A stretch of DNA of 64,000 nt from a bacterium (GCA_016125225.1 WGME01000003.1:124001-188000); one strand, 5' to 3'. Positions 8,475 through 17,151 are shown, counted from the stretch's first letter. Made by a program: numbers and translations. Notes: generated by a model not told the origin, from the sequence alone.

Positions 8475-9683
8475 TCAAGCGCCGTATTTATCCAACCGTC
8501 CGGCATGGGCCATCGCAAGCATCATCAGGTATTTTGCTTCAAACTGGCCTAAGCCACCACGCAAGCAGGCCGATTCGCCGAATTCGGTGGAGCCATCGAA
8601 CCGGCAGGTGTCGGCGGCGAGCAGTGTTGGCACAGGGTGCCAGCTGTGCGACTTCATCTTGGCGGGGGTGCTGTGGTCGCCAGTGACGATCAGCACTTCG
8701 GGCTTCAATTCGAGAATCTTGGGAATGCAGCTATCGAGTTCCTCGGTCCGCTTCACCTTCGCGTCGAAGTTACCGTCTTCGCCCGTCGAGTCGGTGTATT
8801 TGAAGTGGATGAAGAAGAAATCGAAGTTGTCCCACTCGGCTTTCAGGCGGGTCATCTGGTCGTCGAGTGTTTGCCCGGCATCGAGGACGTTCATGCTGAC
8901 CAACCGGGCCAGACCGCGATACATCGGATAGACCGCAATCGCTCCGGCTCGCAAACCGTAGACTTCCTGGAAGGTGGGGATCGCAGGCAACTTGTCGATG
9001 CCGCGCAGAGTGAGGAAGTTCGCCGGTGCGTCGTCCTTCAGAATTTCGCGGGCTTGCCGCAGGAACTCGTTGGCGATCTCAGCCGTCTTCTTCGAGCAAT
9101 CGCTGCGAGCTTCGGCGGCCAGCGGCGGAACACCGGTCGCCTGCGGATCGGTATCGGCGACATTGCCTCCCAGGCCTTCACCCCGGAAAACGATGACGAG
9201 GCGATATTCCTTCACCGGGCGGACAAAGACTTCCACGCCGGGAATCTTGATCTGATCGAGCTTGGCACACAGTTTGGCACCGATCTCGCTGGCAATACGG
9301 CCCGCTCGACGATCGCTGATATTGCCCGCCGCATCGAGGGTGCAGTAGTTGCCACGGATGGCGACATCGTTCGGACCGAGGGCGAAGTCGATGCCCAAGG
9401 CTTCAAGGACGCCGCGGCCAATCTTGTATTCCAGCGGATCGTACCCGAACAAACCGAGGTGGCCAGGACCACTGCCGGGGGCGATGCCGGGCAGGACGGG
9501 AATGCTCAGACCGAGCGTGGCCCGCTTCGTCAAGGCATCGAGATTCGGCGTTTTGGCGGTTTCGAGTTCGGTCTTGCCACCGGGAGCGAGGGGCAGGCCG
9601 CCGAGTCCGTCGCCGACGAGCAGAACGATTTTCGAGCCATTTTCCTTGCGGTGTTCGCGGATGAGATCATGCGTGATGGTCAT
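8475..9683 (-). CDS. apgM: 2,3-bisphosphoglycerate-independent phosphoglycerate mutase, archaeal-type, 402 aa
   Basis: Interconverts 3- and 2-phosphoglycerate in glycolysis and gluconeogenesis without the bisphosphate cofactor. The start MTITHDLIREHR (9683) fits the family. The N-terminal metal and nucleophile region is VLLVGDGLGGLP, followed by TPNLDALTKRATLGLS and the PGIAPGSGPGHLGLFGYDP motif characteristic of the ApgM branch of the alkaline phosphatase superfamily. The C-terminal metal site is VTGDHSTPAKMKSHSWHPVP. The family is mostly archaeal but occurs in several bacterial phyla. It ends at a strong hairpin (8411-8445). Confidence 0.93.
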   Translation of the reverse strand: MTITHDLIREHRKENGSKIVLLVGDGLGGLPLAPGGKTELETAKTPNLDALTKRATLGLSIPVLPGIAPGSGPGHLGLFGYDPLEYKIGRGVLEALGIDFALGPNDVAIRGNYCTLDAAGNISDRRAGRIASEIGAKLCAKLDQIKIPGVEVFVRPVKEYRLVIVFRGEGLGGNVADTDPQATGVPPLAAEARSDCSKKTAEIANEFLRQAREILKDDAPANFLTLRGIDKLPAIPTFQEVYGLRAGAIAVYPMYRGLARLVSMNVLDAGQTLDDQMTRLKAEWDNFDFFFIHFKYTDSTGEDGNFDAKVKRTEELDSCIPKILELKPEVLIVTGDHSTPAKMKSHSWHPVPTLLAADTCRFDGSTEFGESACLRGGLGQFEAKYLMMLAMAHAGRLDKYGA

Positions 9684-9803
9684 GGAATTTCTGGGGCTGT
9701 GAGGAAACGAGCAAACAACCGGCGACACCGGTCCAGCGGATGCATTGTCCGTCCGGGCAGTGTGATGTGCAAGGAACCGGCGAATTGGGACCGGTGCCAA
9801 CCG

Positions 9804-11948
9804 CTACACCATGCAGCGAGAACAGAGAAAGCCCAACCGGCCAAAAGGAGATGTTGGTGGGGCGATGCGAAGTTTTCCGTGCGGGGTCGGCTGGCGGCAT
9901 TCCGTGCATTCCACCTCAAGTGAAGGAATGCGAAGATGAAAACCTAACCCCGTGGGTAAGATCGCATCGGTCTTGGTTCGCCGACGTAAGCCGTGAATCA
10001 GATCAACCCGCAAGTCAGCCAAGCCGGCCCAGAACTCGCCGATCAGCGTCAATTTCGGCTGGACCGCACGAATGAGTTTGGTCACGCCGTTATAGCCGAG
10101 ATGGACATTTTTCAGGAATTCCTCGTCGTTGAACTCTCTCGGATCGGGTTGACTGATGTGAGCAATTAACAGATCGACACCTTTATCCGTGTCTTTTTTG
10201 AGGTGTTCCACGAGACCTTCGAAGTATCTGGTATCTCCCGTATAGCCAATCACGAAATCGGGCTGATCATCGCGGTGCAACCGCAATCGCATTCCCATAG
10301 CATGGGGTACGTCGGCTCCATGTTCCACTGGGAAGTGCTCGATAGTGAGTGGCAAATTCGTATTGTCTGGTTTCAGCCAACGCTTCAGCTCGTGATCATA
10401 CCGCGTGAATTTGACGGGCGTCCCCCGATGAGCCACCTCGTCATCGCCAAAAGCCTTGGCGGTATCCTCGTCCAGCACCACAAAGGATTTTGGCAGGGTC
10501 GGTCGGCGTGTGCCATCTTTATTTGGTGCTGTCGAGCGGCGGTAGATTTCATACCGCAGGTCATCGAGGCTCCGTAGATCGAAGTTGTGATCGGCGTGGT
10601 TATGAGAGACCAGCACCGCATCGAGTTCCCGGGCGTGAAACCCTTCATCATGGAAGTTATCAACAAAGTCGAAACCGGGGTCGATGACGATCCCCCGGCC
10701 CTGCCATTTCAGAAAGTATCCGCCGCCATGCCAGTGACCCTCCTTGCCACCATCCAGTAGCGTCACCGCACTGCTCCAGCCGCGGAGTACGCTGAACGTG
10801 TCATTGCGACCTGAATTTTCTCGCTGCAGATATTCCGTATACTTGTCTTCCAGTCCCTGCAGTTTCTCCCGCATTCGTTCTTCGGGGGAATCTTTGTCCG
10901 CCGCTGATGAGGGGGACTGTGCTAAGGCAATTTGTGCAGCCGTTGGGGGGATGTCCGCGAGGTCGGCCTCGATCAACTGTTTGACGTAACGGGCACGATC
11001 AAGCTGGTCTTCCGTGTCCGGAGACTCAAGCACCTGATCGATTAACATCAAGGCTTCATTCAGTCGGCTTCGCTTCCGCAAAGCAGTACTGAGATTGACT
11101 TTCGTCAATAACGGTGTGTTATATCCCCGCGTATCGAGCGCAGCCCGATAGCATTCGATCGCCCGCTCGTAGTCCTGCTTGGCTGCGTAGGCGAGGCCGA
11201 GATTGTTCCAGGCTTTTCCCCGCGTGTCATATCCCGGCGTGTCGAGCGCAGTCCGATAGCATTCGATCGCCCGCTCGTAGTCCTGCTTGGCTGCGTAGGC
11301 GAGGCCGAGACTGTTCCAGGTATTTCCCGGCGTGTCATATCCCGGCGTGTCGAGAGCAGTCCGATAGCATTTGATCGCCCGGTCGTAGTCCTGCTTGGCA
11401 GCGTAGGCGAGGCCAAGATTGTTCCAGGCATCTCCCGGCGTGTCATATCCCGGCGTGTCGAGCGCTGTCCGATAGGATTCGATCGCCCGGTCGTAGTCCC
11501 GACTTACTGCGTAGGCGATGCCAAGATTGTTCCAAGCTTTTCCCGGGGTATCATATCCCGGCGTTCTGAGTGCGTTGAGATATTCGGTGATCGCTTCGTC
11601 GTATCTCTTCAAGTCATCAAGTACAAATCCACGAACGTGATGGGCTTGTCCACGCAAACTTGGCGGGATCGACGTTAGGATGTTCTCCAACAGCGGCAAT
11701 GCCATTCCTGCCTGGCCTTGCCAGCTTAGCACGATTGCTTGAAGTAATTCCGCTCCCCCGGTGATTCGATGGTTCTGAGCGAACTCCACAGCCGCCTGAT
11801 GCGCCGGGGACTCTGCGGTGGCCAGATGCTGTGCCCGATAGTGTTCTTCGTAAGCCGCGTGATACCGCTTGAGAAACTCGGCCAGTATTTCCGGCGTAGG
11901 TTCGCCTAAGACTTTGGTGACTTTCTTCAGACTTCGTTTACGCGGCAT
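9804..11948 (-). CDS. TPR-repeat / metallo-beta-lactamase-fold fusion protein with C-terminal zinc-ribbon-like tail, 714 aa
   Basis: The start MPRKRSLKKVTK is at 11948. Residues about 50-285 are TPR-type helical repeats; four consecutive 36-residue units are almost identical (core YRTALDTPGYDTPG, WNNLGLAYAAKQDY). A coiled stretch (about 360-395) links to a metallo-beta-lactamase domain. Its metal motif HNHADH is at about residue 449, and a later GYTGDTRYFEG supplies the bridging Asp and LLIAHISQP a further ligand region. The last 34 residues contain CTEC and CSRC, a probable zinc ribbon. The MBL part is of the hydrolase/RNase Z-like superfamily type; its substrate is unknown. The TPRs presumably bind a protein partner. 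No signal peptide, so cytoplasmic. It is divergent from the GntR-ABC operon. Confidence 0.8.
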   Translation of the reverse strand: MPRKRSLKKVTKVLGEPTPEILAEFLKRYHAAYEEHYRAQHLATAESPAHQAAVEFAQNHRITGGAELLQAIVLSWQGQAGMALPLLENILTSIPPSLRGQAHHVRGFVLDDLKRYDEAITEYLNALRTPGYDTPGKAWNNLGIAYAVSRDYDRAIESYRTALDTPGYDTPGDAWNNLGLAYAAKQDYDRAIKCYRTALDTPGYDTPGNTWNSLGLAYAAKQDYERAIECYRTALDTPGYDTRGKAWNNLGLAYAAKQDYERAIECYRAALDTRGYNTPLLTKVNLSTALRKRSRLNEALMLIDQVLESPDTEDQLDRARYVKQLIEADLADIPPTAAQIALAQSPSSAADKDSPEERMREKLQGLEDKYTEYLQRENSGRNDTFSVLRGWSSAVTLLDGGKEGHWHGGGYFLKWQGRGIVIDPGFDFVDNFHDEGFHARELDAVLVSHNHADHNFDLRSLDDLRYEIYRRSTAPNKDGTRRPTLPKSFVVLDEDTAKAFGDDEVAHRGTPVKFTRYDHELKRWLKPDNTNLPLTIEHFPVEHGADVPHAMGMRLRLHRDDQPDFVIGYTGDTRYFEGLVEHLKKDTDKGVDLLIAHISQPDPREFNDEEFLKNVHLGYNGVTKLIRAVQPKLTLIGEFWAGLADLRVDLIHGLRRRTKTDAILPTGLGFHLRIPSLEVECTECRQPTPHGKLRIAPPTSPFGRLGFLCSRCMV
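11105..11570 (-). repeat. Tandem 108-bp direct repeats inside the TPR-MBL gene
   Basis: About four units with a 108-bp period, for example GTAGTCCTGCTTGGC starts at 11169 and again at 11277, and a close variant lies near 11385. Each encodes one 36-residue TPR-like unit. Near identity at DNA level indicates recent duplication or gene conversion, so copy number may vary between strains. Confidence 0.9.
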
Positions 11949-12322
11949 GACTTTGTTCCAAAAAAAAGAAGTCGATCTCAAGTTACCCTGAGATCGACCC
12001 TCTGTCGAATCGAACTTGGTGACGTTCGATCTGTTAATTCTGAGACCAGCACCATGCCGCCTGCCGATCATTCCGAGCGGCCGTGGCCGACAGGTTTGAT
12101 CTTCCAGCAATGGAAATAACTGACGCTGCTCACTTAGGGTAGGGCTTTCTCGCGGGACCAGACCGTTTCCTGCCCATACTCAAGTGGGGCGGCGACCTCC
12201 GTAAACCAGCCAGGATGGAATGCCAACCCGTCGAATTCTGGATCATTCTGGCAAAATCGGCTTGCTTCCATATAGTGCGTGCATTACTATCGTAATACAC
12301 ATTAGCAGTCGGGCGAGACACC
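11949..12322. other. Divergent intergenic region, about 370 bp
   Basis: Separates the TPR-MBL gene (minus) and the GntR-ABC operon (plus). It holds the promoter and operator described at 12248-12300. A 64-codon minus-strand frame at 12130-12324 overlaps that promoter and is not credible. Nothing else recognised. Confidence 0.5.
12248..12300 (+). promoter_or_regulatory. Promoter and palindromic operator of the GntR-ABC operon
   Basis: A sigma-70-like pair, CTGGCA at 12248-12253 and TATAGT at 12271-12276 with a 17-base spacer, is followed at once by an inverted repeat, GTGCATTAC (12279-12287) and GTAATACAC (12292-12300), 8 of 9 positions matching. The repeat covers the expected start of transcription and lies 22 bases before the GntR start codon, a typical place for autorepression by a YtrA-type GntR regulator. 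That the GntR protein binds here is inference. Confidence 0.6.
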
Positions 12323-12721
12323 ATGACCAGTCCTGCGTGGCAATTTGAGATTCATCCGTCATCGGGCGTGCCGATTTATCGGCAGCTGATGGATCAGGTG
12401 CGGGCACTCATCGCCAGCGGGCGGTTGTCGCCGGGCGATCTGCTTCCCAGTGTCCGGCAGCTCGCCGAGGATCTCGAAGTCAACATGATGACCGTTTCCA
12501 AAGCCTACGGGCGGCTGGAAGCCGACGGGGTGCTGGAACGCGACCGCGGCGTGGGCATGCGGGTGAAAGCCGCCAGCGTGAATGGCAGCGTGTCGCAGCG
12601 GCAGAAGGAACTGCTCCCCGAAGCCGAACGGTTGGCAAACCGTGCGTGGCAACTGCAACTGACCGATGAGCAAACGCTGTCGGTGGTGAAGTCGGCACTC
12701 AAAGAGCGTCCGAAATCCTGA
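12323..12721 (+). CDS. GntR-family transcriptional regulator, YtrA subfamily, 132 aa
   Basis: The winged-helix domain occupies about residues 10-80: VPIYRQLMDQVRALIASGRLSPGDLLPSVRQLAEDL, then the recognition helix NMMTVSKAYGRLEADGVLERDRG. The C-terminal part is only about 50 residues with no ligand-binding domain, which is characteristic of the short YtrA group. Members of this group usually repress an adjacent ABC transporter operon. The ABC ATPase gene starts 41 bases downstream, in agreement. It probably dimerises and binds the palindrome at 12279-12300. Confidence 0.9.
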   Translation: MTSPAWQFEIHPSSGVPIYRQLMDQVRALIASGRLSPGDLLPSVRQLAEDLEVNMMTVSKAYGRLEADGVLERDRGVGMRVKAASVNGSVSQRQKELLPEAERLANRAWQLQLTDEQTLSVVKSALKERPKS

Positions 12722-12762
12722 ATTCCGTCTCTGCAAACTCCCTTTCTGTTTGAGGCGTAGAT

Positions 12763-13644
12763 ATGACATCCCCCGTGATTGACATTCAAGGTGTAACCAA
12801 GCGCTTCGGCTCGACCGATGTGCTCTGCGGTGTCGACTGGCAGATTCAAAAAGGGAGCGTGGTCGGCCTCGTCGGCACCAATGGAGCGGGTAAATCGACG
12901 CTGATCAAATGCCTGCTGGGGTTATTGAAACCCACGGCAGGACACATCCGGATTCTCGGCGAAGATCCGTGGACTTTGAGTGCGGCGGCGAAAGAGCGGC
13001 TCGGTTATGTGCCGCAGACCGTGCAGTTGTATCCGTGGATGACGGTCGATCAGATTACCCGATATGTCGGAGCGTTCTATCAGAACTGGGATGCGGCTTG
13101 GGTCTCGACGCTGATCGATCGCTGGCAGTTGCCACGGAATCATCGGGTGGGGCCATTGTCACAGGGGCAACTGCAGAAGCTGGCCCTGGTGCTGGCGATT
13201 GGTCATCGCCCCGATCTGCTGGTTCTCGATGAACCGGTCGCCAGTCTCGATCCCGTGGCCCGTCGTGAATTCCTGCGATCGCTGCTGGAACTCACGGGCG
13301 ACAATCAGCACACGGTGTTGTTCTCGACGCATATCACCTCCGATCTGGAACGCGTGGCGTCGCATGTCGCGATGTTGCGAGAGGGAAGGATCGCCATGTT
13401 CGATGAACTCGATGTGATGAAAGATCGCGTCAAGCGGCTGCGGATTGCAGCGACGCAAGACTTGCCGACATCGTTTGCCGTCCGTGGTGCGATCCGTACC
13501 CAAGTGGAAGGCCGCAATGCTCTGGTGGCCGTCGCGGATCTCGATGACTCGCTGGTCGGCGAACTGCAATCGGCATGGCAGGCTGATGTCGCGGTGGAAG
13601 ATCTGAATCTCGAAGACATCTTCCTGGAGTTGCACCATGAATAA
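12763..13644 (+). CDS. ABC transporter ATP-binding protein, 293 aa
   Basis: ATPase subunit of an export-type ABC system. Walker A is GTNGAGKST (about residue 37), the Q-loop lies in YVPQTVQLYPWMT, the signature is LSQGQLQK (in place of the usual LSGGQ), Walker B is LLVLDEP and the switch His lies in STHITSDLERVA. The C-terminal 80 residues are the extension usual in YtrB/CcmA-like ATPases. It is the second gene of the GntR operon and overlaps the permease gene by 8 bases, so the two are coupled and should form one transporter. Substrate unknown. Confidence 0.93.
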   Translation: MTSPVIDIQGVTKRFGSTDVLCGVDWQIQKGSVVGLVGTNGAGKSTLIKCLLGLLKPTAGHIRILGEDPWTLSAAAKERLGYVPQTVQLYPWMTVDQITRYVGAFYQNWDAAWVSTLIDRWQLPRNHRVGPLSQGQLQKLALVLAIGHRPDLLVLDEPVASLDPVARREFLRSLLELTGDNQHTVLFSTHITSDLERVASHVAMLREGRIAMFDELDVMKDRVKRLRIAATQDLPTSFAVRGAIRTQVEGRNALVAVADLDDSLVGELQSAWQADVAVEDLNLEDIFLELHHE

Positions 13645-15775
13645 CGCAGCACGAAAGTCATCAACTCTTTGGGCCGCCTGGTGTTCTTCAGCGCGTCGCA
13701 AAATGCTGTGGCTGTTGACGGCGATTCTGGTCATCGTGCAGGTGGCGCAGTTCGACGGGTTGATCGGCCGCCAGCATGTCACCTCGATGCACCTGACCTT
13801 TCCCGAATTCCGTGTATCGGGAAAGCATTTGCAATTCTCGGAAAATCAGGCTCCGCTCTCGGTCGAGCAGCGGGGAGAAGTGGAAGCCATCACGCTGTTT
13901 GGTGGATCGAACAGCAAGCTGTTGCAGTCCATCGTGGCTGAGCCGTCCTATCCGCAGCTCAAATCGTTGAAGTTGATGATCCCCATCTCAGCGGAGGAAC
14001 TCCGGCAGGTGGCCCGCTTGCCGGGACTGGAAGGCCTGACGCTGATGATGTCGCAGGGGCTGTCCGCCGCTGAGTTGAGCGTGCTCGCTGAAGCGGAATC
14101 GCTGACCTATCTCAAGGTGATTGAGGCGACGGGTTATGACCTCGCTGTTGAGGAAATTCATTGGCCCTCGCATTTGCAGCAACTCTGCCTGCAGGGACCG
14201 CGCGGATTACCGCTACGCCGATTGAAAGAACTGCAGACATTGCCGGACCTGCGAACGCTCTCGATCCGGCTCGATCCGGTCCACCCAACATCGACGCTTC
14301 CGGAAGATGTGATCGCCACCTTGCAGCAGTTTCCTCGGTTACAACGGCTGTACTTGCAGGAGATGGGGCATCTCTATCCCGATCTTGTGACCCATGCCCA
14401 GCGCGACCTGTCTGGGGTTACCGTTCGTCCTTCGGATTATGACCGGCAGCGGCTGATGCATGCCCAGGTGATCATGGTGCTGTTCGGCTGCTGGTTGAAT
14501 CTGATCATGATTCAACTCTCGGCCCAGTTTGTGGGGCCGCAGAGCCTGCTGGTGCCGAACTATTTCCGCCCGCATCTCCTCATCGCCTTGGCCGTACTGG
14601 GGTTCGCTAGCCTGCTCAATGGGGCATTGGTGCTGTACCACGGCCTCAGTCTCATCGGCGGCGTGGGACTCTTCGGCTTTGCGACGACATTCTCATGGCT
14701 GATGACCCGCCTCTACCGCAGCAGTGATGGAGCGGTGCCGGGATACACGCAGCCGTTTCTGGCCTTTCCGACGTTGATGTTTCTCACGTTTACGGGCTTG
14801 TTGTTGATTTATCTGAATCCGGCTGACATCGATTGGTGGTTGCGTGGGGAGTTGCCGCTCTGGAGCGTGTTCTTCTTCGCTGTTGGTGTGTATGGCCTCT
14901 ACGATATGACTGGGTGGCTGATCGGTTTGCCACGACTGTTGGAAGCGACCAATCGCGGCGGCGTCCCCTTGGCCACTTTGGATCTCAAAGCCTGGCAGGA
15001 ATGGCAACTCCGCACGATGCAGACGCCATCGCAAAGGGGGCTGCGAAGGCATGAATTCATGACGGGCATCCGGCACCGGCTGGAGTCGGTCCTCGCGGAT
15101 GGACCATCGGAATCGCGCCGACGGCGCTTGTGGACGGCCAGTGAACCGTTCACCTTAACGCGCATGATTCTGACTGCCGCGACCATCATGGGGGTCTTTA
15201 CGGGGGTTGCTGCCATTTGGAGAGGAGAGTCGTGGAACAATTCTCAAGTTCTGACGGCATTTGCCGGGGGAGCATTGGGATATCTCGCCATGCTTTCGGT
15301 CATCTTTCCGCTCGTCCTGCTGTTTCAACGGCATCAGACCTATGCCATTGAGTTGTTGCGGCCGGTCTCGCGGCGAGACTGGATTCGCGACTGGTTTCGG
15401 ATCACCGCCGTACGCCTTTTGCCCGCGGTCATCTCCACAGGGTTGCTCATCGCCTTGGCCTGGTGGTTTGAGATGGTTACGGTGAGTTCCCCTGCCATCT
15501 GGACAGGCTTCATCGCCGTTTGGGCCACCAGTTGGTTTCTCTTGTTCGGGCTGGGGATGTGGCTGATCAGTTACCGGTGGGCACCGTACCTGATGGCCGT
15601 GCTGTTTCCCATTTTGATGCCCATCGGCATGGCCTTGTTCGTCGGACCGATGAAGCAGGTCTGGACCACGCAGACCGTTTGGCTGTGGGGATTGGCTGCG
15701 GCCCTGATGGTCCTCGGCGGTTTAAGCCTGTGGCTGGCCAGACGACGCTGGTGGACCTGGGAACTGGGACGGTAA
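13637..15775 (+). CDS. ABC transporter permease with leucine-rich extracytoplasmic insert, 712 aa
   Basis: The first membrane helix is near residues 20-35 (MLWLLTAILVIVQVAQF). It is followed by about 220 residues outside the membrane. Residues about 75-245 show a leucine-rich pattern of about 25 residues (YPQLKSLKLMI ... LPGLEGLTLMM ... AESLTYLKVI ... LPDLRTLSIRL ... FPRLQRLYLQ). The rest has about ten helices in two groups, separated by a cytoplasmic stretch (about 430-500) rich in Arg and Gln. ABC-2-type permeases rarely carry such an insert; it could bind a peptide, lipid or partner protein. The neighbouring ATPase and GntR regulator suggest an export or stress-response transporter of the Ytr type. 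Substrate unknown. Confidence 0.8.
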   Translation: MNNAARKSSTLWAAWCSSARRKMLWLLTAILVIVQVAQFDGLIGRQHVTSMHLTFPEFRVSGKHLQFSENQAPLSVEQRGEVEAITLFGGSNSKLLQSIVAEPSYPQLKSLKLMIPISAEELRQVARLPGLEGLTLMMSQGLSAAELSVLAEAESLTYLKVIEATGYDLAVEEIHWPSHLQQLCLQGPRGLPLRRLKELQTLPDLRTLSIRLDPVHPTSTLPEDVIATLQQFPRLQRLYLQEMGHLYPDLVTHAQRDLSGVTVRPSDYDRQRLMHAQVIMVLFGCWLNLIMIQLSAQFVGPQSLLVPNYFRPHLLIALAVLGFASLLNGALVLYHGLSLIGGVGLFGFATTFSWLMTRLYRSSDGAVPGYTQPFLAFPTLMFLTFTGLLLIYLNPADIDWWLRGELPLWSVFFFAVGVYGLYDMTGWLIGLPRLLEATNRGGVPLATLDLKAWQEWQLRTMQTPSQRGLRRHEFMTGIRHRLESVLADGPSESRRRRLWTASEPFTLTRMILTAATIMGVFTGVAAIWRGESWNNSQVLTAFAGGALGYLAMLSVIFPLVLLFQRHQTYAIELLRPVSRRDWIRDWFRITAVRLLPAVISTGLLIALAWWFEMVTVSSPAIWTGFIAVWATSWFLLFGLGMWLISYRWAPYLMAVLFPILMPIGMALFVGPMKQVWTTQTVWLWGLAAALMVLGGLSLWLARRRWWTWELGR

Positions 15776-15784
15776 CATCAAGAC

Positions 15785-16306
15785 ATGCCCACGGAGTTTG
15801 GCATCGCCGTCACCGCCTGGACCGCCCGCATCGCCGTGGGGTGTTATCTCGCGCGGTTCCTCATCGACATGGCCCGTCCGCGTGATGTCGTATGGCAAGC
15901 CCGTGGTCGCCGCATCTGGACGATCGGATGGATCGTGTTCTGCCTGCATGTGCTGGCGGCGTATCACTTCTATCACCATTGGAGCCGTGCCGCCGCATGG
16001 GAACATACCCGTGAACAGACCTTGCTGAAGACCGGCTGGGATTCCGGTGTCGGGTTATTCGTGAATGACCTGTTTCTCTTGGTCTGGCTGGTCGATCTCG
16101 TTCTCTGGTGGCGGGACATCAACAGGCCGCAGCAACGCGGGTGGTATGTGCCCACGCAAAGCTTTCTGCTGTTCATCGTGATCAATGCGACGGTGGTGTT
16201 TGGTCCGCCGGGTTGGATTCCGGTCGCGATCGGAGTCATGATAGCCGCCGGTGTGCTGAAGTTTTGGCGGCGATCTACGCGCCCACTTTCAGGCAAGTCG
16301 TTGTGA
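15785..16306 (+). CDS. Hypothetical membrane protein, 173 aa
   Basis: Starts 9 bases after the permease stop, so it is probably the fourth gene of the GntR-ABC operon. About five hydrophobic segments are visible (IAVGCYLARFLIDM, GWIVFCLHVLAAYHFYHHW, FLLVWLVDLVLWW, FLLFIVINATVVFG, IPVAIGVMIAAGVLKFW). The second one ends in a cluster of histidines (AYHFYHHWSRAAAWEHT), which might bind metal or heme; this is a guess. No family recognised. It may be an accessory subunit of the transporter. Confidence 0.65.
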   Translation: MPTEFGIAVTAWTARIAVGCYLARFLIDMARPRDVVWQARGRRIWTIGWIVFCLHVLAAYHFYHHWSRAAAWEHTREQTLLKTGWDSGVGLFVNDLFLLVWLVDLVLWWRDINRPQQRGWYVPTQSFLLFIVINATVVFGPPGWIPVAIGVMIAAGVLKFWRRSTRPLSGKSL

Positions 16307-16330
16307 TAAATCGGTTCGTGTTGATTGCTC

Positions 16331-17104
16331 ATGTCTGATACCCCACTGATCGACCCTGCACAGACCATGTCACCTCCCTCACCGGAAGTGCTGCTCGAAG
16401 ATGGCCCGTTGCTGGGGGTCTTGAAGCCGGCGGGATTACTCACGCAGGGTGTGCCGGGCGGCATTCCCACTGTCCAAGCCTGGGTGAAGGATTACTTGCG
16501 GACGAAGTACCAGAAGCCGGGCAATGTCTATCTGGGGATTGCCCATCGGCTCGACCGCCCGGTCTCAGGGGTGATGGTCTTCGCCAAGAACTCGAAAGCG
16601 GCCGCGCGGCTGGCCGAGCAGTTCCGTGACCGTCGGGTTCGCAAATTTTATTTGTGCATCGTCGAAGGCATTCCAGCGGAACCCCGAGGGACATTGCACG
16701 ACTGGTTACTCAAAGACGCCGAAGCCGCCCATGTAACCGTGGTCGCTTCAGAGACGGCCGGTGCCAAGCCCGCGGAGTTAGACTACCAAGTGCTCCAATC
16801 GAATGACCGGTTTGCGTTAATTCGGGTCGAACTCAAAACTGGTCGCATGCACCAGATTCGTGTGCAGCTCTCATCGCGCGGCTGGCCCATTGTCGGGGAT
16901 CGGCAATACGGCTCGGCCCATGCCCTGCAACCCCCCTGGTCAAACGCAGCGCATCGTGATGAAGCTATTCTACTGCACGCCGAGCGGCTGGAACTCTTGC
17001 ATCCCATTCGGTACGACGCGGTCACTCTGACGGCACCGCCGCCGATTCATTGGCAGACCTGCGACTTGTGGTCGGGTCTGCTAGAATCTGTTGGCACGCG
17101 GTAA
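16331..17104 (+). CDS. RluA-family RNA pseudouridine synthase, 257 aa
   Basis: Isomerises uridine to pseudouridine in rRNA or tRNA. I use ATG at 16331 (MSDTPLIDP). The catalytic region is AHRLDRPVSGVMVFAKNSKAA, with the nucleophilic Asp in HRLD. Further family motifs are FRDRRVRKFYLCIVEG and LKTGRMHQIRVQLSSRGWPIVGDRQYG. There is no S4 domain before the catalytic part, as in the shorter RluA/TruC branch. The exact target base cannot be read from the sequence. Confidence 0.93.
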   Translation: MSDTPLIDPAQTMSPPSPEVLLEDGPLLGVLKPAGLLTQGVPGGIPTVQAWVKDYLRTKYQKPGNVYLGIAHRLDRPVSGVMVFAKNSKAAARLAEQFRDRRVRKFYLCIVEGIPAEPRGTLHDWLLKDAEAAHVTVVASETAGAKPAELDYQVLQSNDRFALIRVELKTGRMHQIRVQLSSRGWPIVGDRQYGSAHALQPPWSNAAHRDEAILLHAERLELLHPIRYDAVTLTAPPPIHWQTCDLWSGLLESVGTR

Positions 17105-17151
17105 CATTACCGAATCTCATTCCCTCATGTCCGCAGTGAACAGGTTGCGTC

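Noticed and set aside
8637-9923. Plus-strand open frame of 428 codons opposite phosphoglycerate mutase
   Set aside because: The minus strand encodes a full ApgM with all metal motifs. The plus frame has no recognisable motif and arises from the codon bias of the real gene.
11105-11570. Regular direct repeats that might be taken for a CRISPR array
   Set aside because: The 108-bp units are coding, without spacers, and translate to TPR motifs.
12130-12324. 64-codon minus-strand frame before the GntR gene
   Set aside because: It runs through the GntR promoter and operator and has no ribosome site.
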